A DNA stretch of 64,000 bases from Nitrososphaerota archaeon. GTDB taxonomy: Archaea; Thermoproteota; Nitrososphaeria; Nitrososphaerales; Nitrosopumilaceae. The DNA lies in NCBI GenBank assembly GCA_026708305.1, contig JAPOVD010000006.1, positions 1 to 64,000 of the forward strand, read 5' to 3'. Under the pieces are notes generated by a model that ran no database searches, was not told the origin of the DNA, and worked only from the letters and a program-made list of their open reading frames with translations. The position numbers and the translations under genes are program-made. This document shows, piece by piece, positions 34,826 to 43,987 of this stretch (the first letter of the stretch is position 1; each line of letters starts with the position of its first letter).

Positions 34826-35950
34826 TTAATTTCTTTTGTCATGCAATCTTTTCAAATGCAATAGACTTTCACATAGAATTGTTATTCCTTTCAAGTACTC
34901 ACTAATAGATATCTTTTCATTCAATGTGTGCGAATCATGTGGGTTTCCTGGACCATATGATATTATAGGTATTTTCGTCTGATTACCAATTATGTTCATA
35001 TCCCCAGTTCCTGTTTTTCTTATTAATATTGGATGTTTATTTTCCACGTTCAATATACCCAAAGTAAAAGCTCGTATTAATAATGAATTATGAGATGTTT
35101 CAAATGGTTCTGTTTCGTCTAATATGGAATAAAATATCTCAGTTTTTCGTTCTTCAGAAACACGCGAAATTAAATTTGCTAATTTTTCTTCAATATGTTT
35201 GCAATTTGTATTTACTGGTATCCTTATGTCTAATGTAACATAACATTCTTTTGGTGTTACATTGTGGCTACTGCCTCCTTTAATTTCAGTGATAGTTGCT
35301 GTTATAATCATACTCTTTTTTTTATCATCTTGGCCGTGTTCTAATAATTCCTTTAGTTTGGATGATGTTATGATCGCTTCTTCTATTGCATTTTTTGATA
35401 GCCATGGTGCACTTGCATGGGCACTATTTTTGACATTGATTCTTAGATTTATTGCTAATCTTCCTTTATATGAAACTGTTATTTGTTTCAATCCACTAGG
35501 CTCTCCAAATATTGCGTAATCAAAATCATGTTTTTGCTTCATAATATTCTTTATTCCTGTAGCGTTACCTTCTTCATCAACTACGCCTATTAAGGTGATA
35601 GTTCCTACATTTTTTTTTATTGATGCGGTAGCTAATAACATAGTAATTAACGAGGTTTTTGCATCTGATGCACCTCTACCAAATAACTTATCCCCGTCTT
35701 TTCTTACTTTTATTTCTCCTGGAACTGTATCCATATGACCACATAATAAAATCTTTGGAGATCCAGAACCTTTTTTAGCTATAATATTACCAACATCATC
35801 AATTTTAATATCATTAAATCCCAAGTTATCGCATTGTTCTGCTAAAAATTCTGCTAACGGTTTTTCTCTTAGTGACGGCGTGTATATCTTTAATGATTTT
35901 TCTAATAATTTGATTGCAAATTGTGAATCTGGAACAGCAAATGAATCCAA
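34826..35950 (-). CDS. lysK: [LysW]-lysine/[LysW]-ornithine hydrolase LysK
   Basis: This M20-family metal amidase releases lysine (or ornithine) from the LysW carrier. The metal sites are visible in LLCGHMDTVPGE, LFGRGASDAKTS and VVDEEGNATG, with a final HDSHTLNEKIS-type region near the C-terminus. The length of 374 residues fits the ArgE/DapE/LysK group. Its place 3 bases after lysX and downstream of homocitrate synthase marks it as the last step of the carrier-bound pathway. One LysK may serve both lysine and arginine synthesis. Confidence 0.9.
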   Translation of the reverse strand: MDSFAVPDSQFAIKLLEKSLKIYTPSLREKPLAEFLAEQCDNLGFNDIKIDDVGNIIAKKGSGSPKILLCGHMDTVPGEIKVRKDGDKLFGRGASDAKTSLITMLLATASIKKNVGTITLIGVVDEEGNATGIKNIMKQKHDFDYAIFGEPSGLKQITVSYKGRLAINLRINVKNSAHASAPWLSKNAIEEAIITSSKLKELLEHGQDDKKKSMIITATITEIKGGSSHNVTPKECYVTLDIRIPVNTNCKHIEEKLANLISRVSEERKTEIFYSILDETEPFETSHNSLLIRAFTLGILNVENKHPILIRKTGTGDMNIIGNQTKIPIISYGPGNPHDSHTLNEKISISEYLKGITILCESLLHLKRLHDKRN

Positions 35951-35953
35951 TTT

Positions 35954-36796
35954 TTACTTTAAGCTTTTTATATAGTTGATAATCATTGTTGGTATATCAA
36001 CATTACATACTTTCACTGTGTTTTTATATTCCGTTGTATTATTTATTTCATGAACCAATAAACCTCTCTCTTGGCTTTCCATTAGATCTATTCCTAATAT
36101 TTGTCCATGTACAGCATCTCTTGCTTTAAAACATAATTTCTCCATTTCGTTAGTAATCTTGCATTCTTCTGCTTTTCCACCTAATGCCATATTTGTTTTC
36201 CAATTTGTATTTCCAGAGTATCTGTATATCGCTGCTACTATGGCATCTCCTACCATTATAGCTCTTATGTCTCTTGGCGGTCTTTTGACAAATTCTTCCA
36301 TATAATGAATTTGGTATATTGGACTCATAGTTTCTCTGTTTTCTATTATTTGTTCTCCAGCTACTTTGTCATTTATTTTTGAAATCATTCTGCCCCAACT
36401 TCCTATAGTTGGTTTTATAATTTGTGGACATCCATATTTTTCTAAAATTTCCATAGCGCTTTCTTTAGAAAATGCAATTGATGCAAATGGTGTTTTCACA
36501 CCATATTTTTTTAATAGCATATGGGTGAATAATTTATTGCCTGCGTAGATAGCAGTATGTAAGCAATTTATTACATTCGCACCTGCACCTTCTAGGGCTG
36601 CTGTAGAATGTAAATTTCTATAATAACTTACACATCTTTGTAAAAAGATACTATTTTCAATTTTTTTATTCAAATCTAACATTAATTTTTTACAATTCAC
36701 CATTTTTATTTTCACATTGTTTTTTTCACATGTTTTTGCAAGAGCTTTTTCTTCCCATCTTATCGTGTCATATAAAACTGTGATTGAATTTGTCAT
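35954..36796 (-). CDS. lysX: LysX, LysW-alpha-aminoadipate ligase (ATP-grasp)
   Basis: LysX ligates the amino group of alpha-aminoadipate to the C-terminal Glu side chain of LysW. The ATP-grasp fold shows QIIKPTIGSWGRMI, KRPPRDIRAIMVGD and the final HEINNTTEYKN metal site. The assignment to the lysine branch rests on position: it overlaps lysW1 (ATGA) and lies below homocitrate synthase. The paralog beside argG is the likely ArgX. The substrate loop differs between the two (NNTTEYKN here, NSTVEFSG there). Confidence 0.85.
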   Translation of the reverse strand: MTNSITVLYDTIRWEEKALAKTCEKNNVKIKMVNCKKLMLDLNKKIENSIFLQRCVSYYRNLHSTAALEGAGANVINCLHTAIYAGNKLFTHMLLKKYGVKTPFASIAFSKESAMEILEKYGCPQIIKPTIGSWGRMISKINDKVAGEQIIENRETMSPIYQIHYMEEFVKRPPRDIRAIMVGDAIVAAIYRYSGNTNWKTNMALGGKAEECKITNEMEKLCFKARDAVHGQILGIDLMESQERGLLVHEINNTTEYKNTVKVCNVDIPTMIINYIKSLK

Positions 36797-36960
36797 TGTC
36801 CCCAGTCCTCACCTACTGATTGTGCAGGTTTTAATTCTAAATTGCCATTATTTTTCATAATTTCAAAACTCGATCCACAATCTTGGCATGTGACTATTTC
36901 ACCTTCTAAAGAATCTTTTGGAATTGTAATGTTAAAATCACATTCTGGACATTGTGTCAT
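36793..36960 (-). CDS. lysW: LysW1, amino-group carrier protein with C-terminal Gln (lysine branch)
   Basis: The 55-residue protein has a zinc ribbon, CPEC and CQDC, and the signature end GEDWG. The last residue is Gln (codon CAA, 36798-36796) followed by TGA, whereas LysW normally ends in Glu, whose side-chain carboxylate is where the substrate is attached. It starts at 36960 and overlaps lysX by ATGA. The second LysW in the window ends in Glu. The gene is shorter than many ORF callers accept. The end residue is directly seen; its meaning is discussed as a finding. Confidence 0.93.
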   Translation of the reverse strand: MTQCPECDFNITIPKDSLEGEIVTCQDCGSSFEIMKNNGNLELKPAQSVGEDWGQ

Positions 36961-36997
36961 CCTAATATTTTTTATTTGGCTATTAATTACTTTTTTG

Positions 36998-38152
36998 CTA
37001 GTCTGTATCTAATGGAATTTCTATTAAATCTCCCATTCGTAATTTTTTAAGTGATTGTGCTACGTCTTTTGAAAATTTTGTATTTTTTATACCTAGTACG
37101 GAAAGTAAATATGATGCACCCGTTTTTCCTGATAATTCTCCAAATACAATTCTACGTTTATTTCCGACAGATCTAGGATTTATAATTTCATAAGCGGCTG
37201 GATTTTTTAAAACAGCTGCTAAATGTGTACCAGCTTTATGTTTATATGCTGATGATCCAACTATCGGTTTAGAATCATACGGTATTATTTTTGTATACTG
37301 TTCAATTAATCTTGAAAGATCTACCAACATGTCTAATCTAAAATCATTTTTAATTTTATATATATGTGATATTGCAGTGGCAACTTCTGCTAATGATGGT
37401 ATTCCTGTCCTTTCTCCTATCCCATCTATGGTTGTATGAATTTGATCTGCACCTGCTTTACATGCTGCAAATGAATTTGCTAACGCAAACCCTACATCAT
37501 TATGACAATGAACATCTAATGGTATTTTGATTTCTGATCTTACTTTCTTAACGAAGTTATACATACCTGATGGATGCAATATGCCTACAGTATCTGGAAG
37601 GCTTATTCTATCTACTTTTGAATTTTCTATTGATTTACATAATTTGATTAAAAAATCTGGATTGGCCCTGCTTCCGTCTTCTACCGTGAATCTTATTTTT
37701 AATCCGTGTTTTTTGGCATATTCTACTACATCTATGGATCTCTCCAAAGCCTCTTCTCTTGTGATTCTTAATTTATCATTTAAATGAACATCTGATATTC
37801 CTAAATAAGTAGCAACCCAATTTGAATCACATTTTAATGCTATATCTATATCACTTTTTAAAGCACGTACATGAGCTACTATGTCAGCTTTTAATCCTTG
37901 TTTGATAATTATTTTGGTAGCATCAAAATGATCTGTTGATACTACCGGTGATATTTCTATTTGATCAACACCAAAGTAATCAAGCATCCATGCAATTTGA
38001 ATTCGTTGTTTATTTGTAAAATACACTCCCGGATGTTGTTCTCCTTCTCTTAATGTGCTGTCTAAAATCTTGATATGTTTTATACTGGCTTTGTTATATG
38101 TTTCTGCGTAGTAATTCGGCTCTTTCATGACTAATTTAGGTGATATAGGCAT
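36998..38152 (-). CDS. lysS: Homocitrate synthase
   Basis: The enzyme condenses acetyl-CoA with 2-oxoglutarate, the entry of the alpha-aminoadipate route to lysine. The HMGL-like barrel shows DSTLREGEQHPGVYFT; the RDGEQ position reads REGEQ as in homocitrate synthases. HCHNDVGFALANS and the catalytic YKHKAGTHLAAVL complete it. The length of 384 residues is normal. It heads the lysine-specific section, 38 bases before lysW1. Isopropylmalate synthase is a weaker alternative because of the REGEQ motif and the context. Confidence 0.9.
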   Translation of the reverse strand: MPISPKLVMKEPNYYAETYNKASIKHIKILDSTLREGEQHPGVYFTNKQRIQIAWMLDYFGVDQIEISPVVSTDHFDATKIIIKQGLKADIVAHVRALKSDIDIALKCDSNWVATYLGISDVHLNDKLRITREEALERSIDVVEYAKKHGLKIRFTVEDGSRANPDFLIKLCKSIENSKVDRISLPDTVGILHPSGMYNFVKKVRSEIKIPLDVHCHNDVGFALANSFAACKAGADQIHTTIDGIGERTGIPSLAEVATAISHIYKIKNDFRLDMLVDLSRLIEQYTKIIPYDSKPIVGSSAYKHKAGTHLAAVLKNPAAYEIINPRSVGNKRRIVFGELSGKTGASYLLSVLGIKNTKFSKDVAQSLKKLRMGDLIEIPLDTD

Positions 38153-38208
38153 AAAATATAAACATAATCATGTATAACAACACGAATAATACATTATAAA
38201 AAAGACAA

Positions 38209-38628
38209 TCACAAGATATTTTTCAGAATGATGACGGTATTTGTATCAGCTATTCCTGAAATTTTTCTTAATTCGTCTATGCAATTATTAATCTCAATTA
38301 TATTTTTTGCGTTTATAATTACTATTATGTCATATTGACCAGTAATCTCATATATTGTTTTTATACTACTAATCTTCATTAATTGAGTAGAGATTTTGGA
38401 TGTATCAGTAGTAGAATGAACACTAATTAAAACCATTGCACTTGTTTTGTTGGATTCTTCTATTTCTATGGTGAACTTTTTTATTACACCTTCTGTAATT
38501 AAACTCTTTACACGTCTTCTTACTGCTGATTCTGATAATTTCAATTTTTTGCCAATATCTACAAATGATTCTCTTGAATCATTTCTTAGTAATGTTAGTA
38601 TATTGTCATCTATTTTGTCTCTGCGCAT
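38209..38628 (-). CDS. Lrp/AsnC-family regulator, LysM-like
   Basis: The winged helix begins RRDKIDDNILTLLRNDSRESF, and the recognition region is LKLSESAVRRRVKSL. The C-terminal half is the RAM ligand-binding domain (YEITGQYDIIVII). The gene sits inside the lysine/arginine block and overlaps lysJ, as does the position of the lysine-responsive LysM in Sulfolobus. It is therefore likely to sense lysine or arginine. I use the ATG at 38628; an in-frame ATG at 38652 would give 147 residues and a longer overlap. Confidence 0.88.
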   Translation of the reverse strand: MRRDKIDDNILTLLRNDSRESFVDIGKKLKLSESAVRRRVKSLITEGVIKKFTIEIEESNKTSAMVLISVHSTTDTSKISTQLMKISSIKTIYEITGQYDIIVIINAKNIIEINNCIDELRKISGIADTNTVIILKNIL

Positions 38629-39796
38629 TTCTACGTTTTTCCTCTCTTGCAAATAAAATATCTAAAATATTTAATATCGATATAACATTATCTTTGTTTA
38701 GAATCAACGGCGGTAATAATCTGATTATGTTTCGTCCTGAATAAAGTAATAATAAACCATGTTTAATACCGTCAAGAATGATCTGTTTTATATCAAATTT
38801 TAATTCTATTCCTATCATTAATCCTTTTCCACGTATTTCTCTAATAATTGTATGACGCATTTTAAGATCTTTTAATCCTGTTAATAATAATTCGCCTTCT
38901 TTCTGTGCATTGCTAATTAAGTTTTCTTCTATTATAGTCTCAATCACTGCATTTCCTGCGGCACAAGACAATGGGTTTCCTCCAAATGTAGAAGAATGTT
39001 CGCCTTTTTTAATACATGATAATATGTCTTGACGAACTAATGTAGCTCCCATTGGCAAACCTCCTGCTATTCCTTTTGCAAGACACATTATATCTGGTAT
39101 TGTATTCCAATGTTCTGCTGCCCACATTTTACCAGTTCTCCCTAATCCTGATTGTATTTCATCAAAAATTAATAATATATTCAATTCATCACATATTTTC
39201 CTTACATTCTCAAGAAATTTATAATTAGGAAGATAAATACCGTTTTCACCTTGTATCGGTTCTATAATTATTGTACCAGTATTATCATTAATTAAAGATT
39301 GTAATGATTCTATATCATTAAACTTTGCGAATGATACATCTTTTAATAATGGTTTAAAAGATAATCTATATTTAGAACTATGAGTTATTGATAATGCACC
39401 TATGGTTTTACCATGATATGCACCTGTCATTGATATTATACCTGTTTTCTTACTGAATTTCCTTGCGAATTTTATAGCAGCTTCCACTGATTCTGATCCA
39501 CTATTACTCAAATAAACATTGGATAGTTTTTTTGGAGATATTTTGACAATATTCTCCAAAAATTTTTCTCGTGTTTTATTATATAAAGAGCTATGTACTG
39601 TAATTATTTTAGTTAATTGTTCAGTTATTGAATTTAGTAACCTTTTATTTGAATGACCAATAAGAGCTACTCCATACCCTCCAATACAATCTATGTATTT
39701 TTTACCATTTGTATCCACCACATTAATACCGTTTCCTTTTTCTATTGTTATCGGAAATTTTTGATATAAAGTTCCGGAAAATCTATCTTCATTCAT
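38606..39796 (-). CDS. lysJ: [LysW]-aminoadipate semialdehyde/glutamate semialdehyde transaminase LysJ
   Basis: This class III PLP aminotransferase makes carrier-bound lysine or ornithine. YIDCIGGYGVALIGHSN, the GAYHGKTIGALS loop and LLIFDEIQSGLGRTGKM are present, with the PLP lysine in MCLAKGIAGGLPMG. The length of 396 residues fits ArgD/LysJ. It overlaps lysZ by 4 bases. With a single copy in the window it probably acts in both the lysine and arginine branches. Confidence 0.93.
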   Translation of the reverse strand: MNEDRFSGTLYQKFPITIEKGNGINVVDTNGKKYIDCIGGYGVALIGHSNKRLLNSITEQLTKIITVHSSLYNKTREKFLENIVKISPKKLSNVYLSNSGSESVEAAIKFARKFSKKTGIISMTGAYHGKTIGALSITHSSKYRLSFKPLLKDVSFAKFNDIESLQSLINDNTGTIIIEPIQGENGIYLPNYKFLENVRKICDELNILLIFDEIQSGLGRTGKMWAAEHWNTIPDIMCLAKGIAGGLPMGATLVRQDILSCIKKGEHSSTFGGNPLSCAAGNAVIETIIEENLISNAQKEGELLLTGLKDLKMRHTIIREIRGKGLMIGIELKFDIKQIILDGIKHGLLLLYSGRNIIRLLPPLILNKDNVISILNILDILFAREEKRRNAQRQNR

Positions 39797-40593
39797 TTAT
39801 AAATCTCCGTACATTCATTATGATCTAAAGCTGACATTATTGGATTCTTCTTTTTACCATTAGAAATTATGATCTTATTTACTCCCATTTCTAAAGCCTC
39901 TATGCTTGCTAAGATTTTTTTTTCCATACCGGGGCCTATTCTGTTTCTGAGTTTATTAGCTTGTTCATAATCGAGATTTTTAACAAGTTTACCATCCATA
40001 AATAAACCATTTACATTAGTTAAAAAAATTAATTTATCCATTTTTAAACTACCTGCTATGTTGGCTGCAGCTCTATCTCCATCCACATTTAAGAATTCAA
40101 ATTCTTCGCTAATTGCAATAGGTGCAATTACAGGAACATATCCGTTTTTTAATAACAATGTTAATATTGATCTATTAATTTGTTTGATTTTTCCAGTATA
40201 CCCCCCATCTACAACTTGTTTACGACCATGTTCGTTGATGATCATTAATTTTTTTTTTCTATTTGCTTGAATGAGGTTGCCATCTATTCCTGATATTCCA
40301 AAAGCATTAATATTATTTTTTTGAAATGATTTAGTAATCGTCTTGTTTATTTTACCTGCCATTATCATAGTGAAAATCTGTATTGTTTCTTTATCTGTAT
40401 ATCTACTTTTTATCCCGCTCGGTGATATTAAAAATTTTGGAACTTTGCCCATTATTTCACAAACTTTAGTAATTTCTTTTCCACCTCCGTGCACAATAAC
40501 AATCTGATCGTCTTTTACCATATTTTTAATGTCGTCCATGATACTTTCATGTAAATCATCAAATACGCTACCACCTATTTTTATGGTGATCAT
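39793..40593 (-). CDS. lysZ: [LysW]-aminoadipate/glutamate kinase LysZ
   Basis: The amino-acid kinase phosphorylates the carrier-bound acid. It begins ITIKIGGSVFDDL, has VIVHGGGKEITKVCE and the ATP region MDKLIFLTNVNGLF. At 266 residues it has ArgB/LysZ length. It lies 1 base after lysY and overlaps lysJ by 4, so the three central steps are tightly coupled. Confidence 0.93.
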   Translation of the reverse strand: MITIKIGGSVFDDLHESIMDDIKNMVKDDQIVIVHGGGKEITKVCEIMGKVPKFLISPSGIKSRYTDKETIQIFTMIMAGKINKTITKSFQKNNINAFGISGIDGNLIQANRKKKLMIINEHGRKQVVDGGYTGKIKQINRSILTLLLKNGYVPVIAPIAISEEFEFLNVDGDRAAANIAGSLKMDKLIFLTNVNGLFMDGKLVKNLDYEQANKLRNRIGPGMEKKILASIEALEMGVNKIIISNGKKKNPIMSALDHNECTEIYK

Positions 40594-40594
40594 T

Positions 40595-41647
40595 TTATAC
40601 TGGTGTTAGTGGAGAATACGAAATTCCATCTGCTTCGTCAAAATTTAACATTATGTTCATATTTTGTATAGCTGAACCAGCAGCACCTTTCATTAGATTA
40701 TCTGACGCAGATAAAGCAACACATCTATTATTATCATAATCTATGTCAAATCCTATGTCACAGAAATTAGATCCTACTACAAATTTTGGATCTGGATATT
40801 TATAGAAACCGCTCTTATCTCTAATCAATCTTATAAATTTTTCATTTTGAAATTCATTTCTGTATATTTTCCATAAATCTTTTTCAATTATGTCTTTTAT
40901 TAAGAAAGTATGGTTTGTACAAAGTATACCCCTGACAATGTCTACTGCATGTGGACTCATAGAAACATTAATGTTAGTATTAGCTATCTCACTAAGTTCC
41001 TGTTGTATCTCTCCAGTATGTCTGTGATTTGCAGGCTTGTATGGTCTTATCACACCAGCTCGCATTGCATGTTGTGTGGATAGAACTACATTTGTACCAG
41101 CTCCTGAAGAACCTATTTTAGAATCTATGACTATATGTTCTTTATCTATTATATTATTCTTAATTAATGGATACAATGCAAGTATAGAAGTCACAGCCAT
41201 GCAACCTGGACATGATACCAAATTCGCATTCCTAATTTCTTTTCTATGTATCTCTGGAATTCCAAAAATTGACTTCGATAAATATTCTGGATAGGGATGC
41301 TTAAATTTATACCATTTTTCATAAGCCTCAGGATTATGCAATCTGTAATCTGCACTTAAATCAATTATCTTTATGCCTAAATCATGCAAGTTTTTTACTA
41401 TCTCTACAGAGGTTCCGTGTGGTACTGCAGTAAACACTAAATCGCATTTGTCTGATATCTCATTATAATCTAATTTAGAGAATATAAGATCTGTAAAACC
41501 TTTTAAGCTTGGATGTATTCTGTGTAAATAATTTCCTACATGCTGTCTTGATGTAACAACATTCACATCTACTTTTGGATGACTTAATAATAACCGTATT
41601 ATCTCTCCTCCTACATATCCAGAAGCTCCTATTACGCCAATTCTCAT
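40595..41647 (-). CDS. lysY: [LysW]-aminoadipyl/glutamyl phosphate reductase LysY
   Basis: The reductase forms the carrier-bound semialdehyde with NADPH. The dinucleotide loop is IGVIGASGYVGGEI and the catalytic Cys is in LVSCPGCMAVTSIL. The conserved IGSSGAGTNV and HRHTGEIQQEL regions follow. The length of 350 residues matches ArgC/LysY. It lies 28 bases after argX. Confidence 0.94.
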   Translation of the reverse strand: MRIGVIGASGYVGGEIIRLLLSHPKVDVNVVTSRQHVGNYLHRIHPSLKGFTDLIFSKLDYNEISDKCDLVFTAVPHGTSVEIVKNLHDLGIKIIDLSADYRLHNPEAYEKWYKFKHPYPEYLSKSIFGIPEIHRKEIRNANLVSCPGCMAVTSILALYPLIKNNIIDKEHIVIDSKIGSSGAGTNVVLSTQHAMRAGVIRPYKPANHRHTGEIQQELSEIANTNINVSMSPHAVDIVRGILCTNHTFLIKDIIEKDLWKIYRNEFQNEKFIRLIRDKSGFYKYPDPKFVVGSNFCDIGFDIDYDNNRCVALSASDNLMKGAAGSAIQNMNIMLNFDEADGISYSPLTPV

Positions 41648-41675
41648 TATATGTCATTTTATTATGTAGTATAAT

Positions 41676-42530
41676 TTATTTCCTCGCGAAATCTAATGCA
41701 AATTGGATTATTTCTCTTGGTATGTTTGTTTTTGTTACTTGCATTAATCCTGAAAACTCTACTGTGCTGTTTATTTCATGTACTACCAAACCATCTTTTT
41801 CATCCTCCATTATATCAATTCCTAATATGCTGTTTTTCATACTCATAGATATTTTCATACATATTTCTTCTATATCTTTAGTAATATCACAAACTATTGG
41901 TAATGCACCACATGCAATATTTGTTTTAAAATTATCTGAAGATTTCCTATACATAGCAGCTAAGATCCGTTCTCCTACCATAATAACACGAATGTCTCTA
42001 GGTGGACGTTTTATGAATTCTTGAAAATAATATAATCTATCAAATGGCCCATTATTAATTTCTCTAATTTCTAATATTGCTTCTGCAGAATCTTTATCTT
42101 TTAATAATGCTATTCCTCTTCCCCAACTTCCTATTATGGGTTTTATAACTAGAGGATATCCTATTTTTTCTATGTTTGAGATTGCTGAGTCATGAGAAAA
42201 AGCAAAATACGTTTTAGGAGTCGATATGTTATATTTTTTTAAAAATAATGTGGTAAGTAATTTATTTCCACATACGTTCATGACATCATACTTATTTATA
42301 ATCGGCATGTGCAAAAATTCTAAACAAGCAGTAAAATGTAATCCTCTTAAATAACTTATGCATCTTCCTATCGCTACATTTCCAAAATAATATTGGTTTA
42401 CTGAATTTGGATCGATTTGAATGTTTTTCACATCTTTCATTATGATGTTGTGACCCATGCGAATTCCTTCTGACTTCAATAACTTTTCTTCTTTTCTTAT
42501 TCGATCAAACACGATACATACATCTGACAA
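41676..42530 (-). CDS. argX: ArgX, LysW-glutamate ligase (ATP-grasp)
   Basis: This is the second LysX-type ligase in the window. The ATP-grasp core reads LVIKPIIGSWGRGIA, KRPPRDIRVIMVGE and VHEINSTVEFSG. It directly follows lysW2 (TTG start immediately after the TAA stop) and lies below argG, so it most likely ligates glutamate for arginine synthesis, while the paralog beside homocitrate synthase serves lysine. The assignment is by context; I cannot read substrate choice with certainty from the residues. Confidence 0.82.
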   Translation of the reverse strand: MSDVCIVFDRIRKEEKLLKSEGIRMGHNIIMKDVKNIQIDPNSVNQYYFGNVAIGRCISYLRGLHFTACLEFLHMPIINKYDVMNVCGNKLLTTLFLKKYNISTPKTYFAFSHDSAISNIEKIGYPLVIKPIIGSWGRGIALLKDKDSAEAILEIREINNGPFDRLYYFQEFIKRPPRDIRVIMVGERILAAMYRKSSDNFKTNIACGALPIVCDITKDIEEICMKISMSMKNSILGIDIMEDEKDGLVVHEINSTVEFSGLMQVTKTNIPREIIQFALDFARK

Positions 42531-42698
42531 TTATTCGCCCCAATCTTCACCTACATTTTCTGCTCGTTTTACTTCTATATGACCTTCGTCATTTTTTGAA
42601 ATCTCAAATTCAGAACCACAATCTGAACATGAAATTATTTCTCCTTCTACTGCATCATTTGGAATCTTTAATACAGCATCACATTCTGGACAATTCAT
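42531..42698 (-). CDS. lysW: LysW2, amino-group carrier protein with canonical C-terminal Glu (arginine branch)
   Basis: The 55-residue protein has the zinc ribbon CPEC and CSDC and ends GEDWGE, with the Glu that receives the substrate. It is slightly over half identical to LysW1 by eye. It begins at 42698, 9 bases after argG, and its stop abuts the argX start. Its acidic surface and carrier role are known for the family. Confidence 0.95.
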   Translation of the reverse strand: MNCPECDAVLKIPNDAVEGEIISCSDCGSEFEISKNDEGHIEVKRAENVGEDWGE

Positions 42699-42707
42699 TG
42701 TTTCAAT

Positions 42708-43895
42708 TTACACATTTTTTTGTAATTTATTAGCTTCTGTTGTTTGCATTCCCCATAATTTTATGAATCCCAAAGACATAGTCTGATCAAAAACAGAATT
42801 GTCTCCATAAGTAATCATATCTTTGTTATACAATGAATTTTCGCATTTCCTACCTACGACGCGTAAATTGCCTTTGTACATTTTTATTTTAACCAACCCG
42901 GTAACATTTCTTTGTGTGGAATTTATAAACATATCTAAATCTTTACGTAATGGATCATTCCATAATCCTGAATATACTAATCTTGACCATTCTTCATCTA
43001 CTGCTGATTTAAATCTGATTTCATGACTAGTTTGTACCATTTTTTCAAGATCAAAATGTGCATCAATTAAACATACAGCAGCAGGATTTTCATATATTTC
43101 ACGTGACTTCATTCCTATAATCCTATCTTCTATGTGATCTACTATTCCTATTCCATGACTTCCTGCCTTCTCATTAATATATTCGATCAATTGAATTGGT
43201 TCATTTCTAAATTGATTGTTAACAGATACTGGAATACCATTTTCAAATTCTATTTCTATATACGTAGGCCTGTCCGGAAAACATTTTGTAACCCATGAAA
43301 ATACTTCATCTCCGGGTTCATTATACGGATCTTCCAAAGACCCTCCTTCTATTGATCTTCCCCATAAGTTTTGATCGATACTGAATTTCTTAGCAATTTT
43401 TTCAATCTCAACGCCATGTTTTTTTGCAAAATCTATTTCTTTTTCTCTATTTAAATTCAAATCTCGTATTGGAGCTATTATGGACAAACTTGATTCTGAT
43501 TGCAATGCTATGTCGAATCTAACTTGATCATTTCCTTTACCAGAGCAACCATGTGCTACAAAATTAGCATTTTCTTTTTTTGCTATATTTGTTAATTTAT
43601 TTGCTATTAGTGGACGCGCTAATGCAGTTGCCAAACAATATTTTTTTTGATACAACGAATTAGCTTTTATTGATGGAAAAATGAAATTTTTAACAAATTC
43701 TTCTTTACAATTTATTGTATAATGATTTTTCACACCAAGGCTAATAGCTTTTGCTTTAATTTTTTCATAATTTTCATTTTGTCCAACATCTATAGTCACA
43801 GTTATGACATCTAAGTTATATTTTTCTTGTAAATATTTTACAACAACTGTTGTATCCAAACCCCCAGAAAATGCAACAACTGCTTTATCTACCAA
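42708..43895 (-). CDS. argG: Argininosuccinate synthase
   Basis: ArgG joins citrulline and aspartate with ATP in arginine synthesis. The PP-loop AFSGGLDTTVVV is at the N-terminus; the core has HGCSGKGNDQVRFDIAL and WGRSIEGGSLEDP. I use the TTG start at 43895 (MVDKAVVAFSGG); the frame extends to 43949, but those extra 18 residues are hydrophobic and unlike the family. It starts the arginine/lysine block. No argininosuccinate lyase lies in the window. Confidence 0.94.
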   Translation of the reverse strand: MVDKAVVAFSGGLDTTVVVKYLQEKYNLDVITVTIDVGQNENYEKIKAKAISLGVKNHYTINCKEEFVKNFIFPSIKANSLYQKKYCLATALARPLIANKLTNIAKKENANFVAHGCSGKGNDQVRFDIALQSESSLSIIAPIRDLNLNREKEIDFAKKHGVEIEKIAKKFSIDQNLWGRSIEGGSLEDPYNEPGDEVFSWVTKCFPDRPTYIEIEFENGIPVSVNNQFRNEPIQLIEYINEKAGSHGIGIVDHIEDRIIGMKSREIYENPAAVCLIDAHFDLEKMVQTSHEIRFKSAVDEEWSRLVYSGLWNDPLRKDLDMFINSTQRNVTGLVKIKMYKGNLRVVGRKCENSLYNKDMITYGDNSVFDQTMSLGFIKLWGMQTTEANKLQKNV

Positions 43896-43987
43896 ATCAA
43901 TAATCAAAGTGTAATACGAATTTATGAATATATTGATTTTTATGAACAATCAAATAATTATTTAACTTGTTATTGCTTCATTTATTT

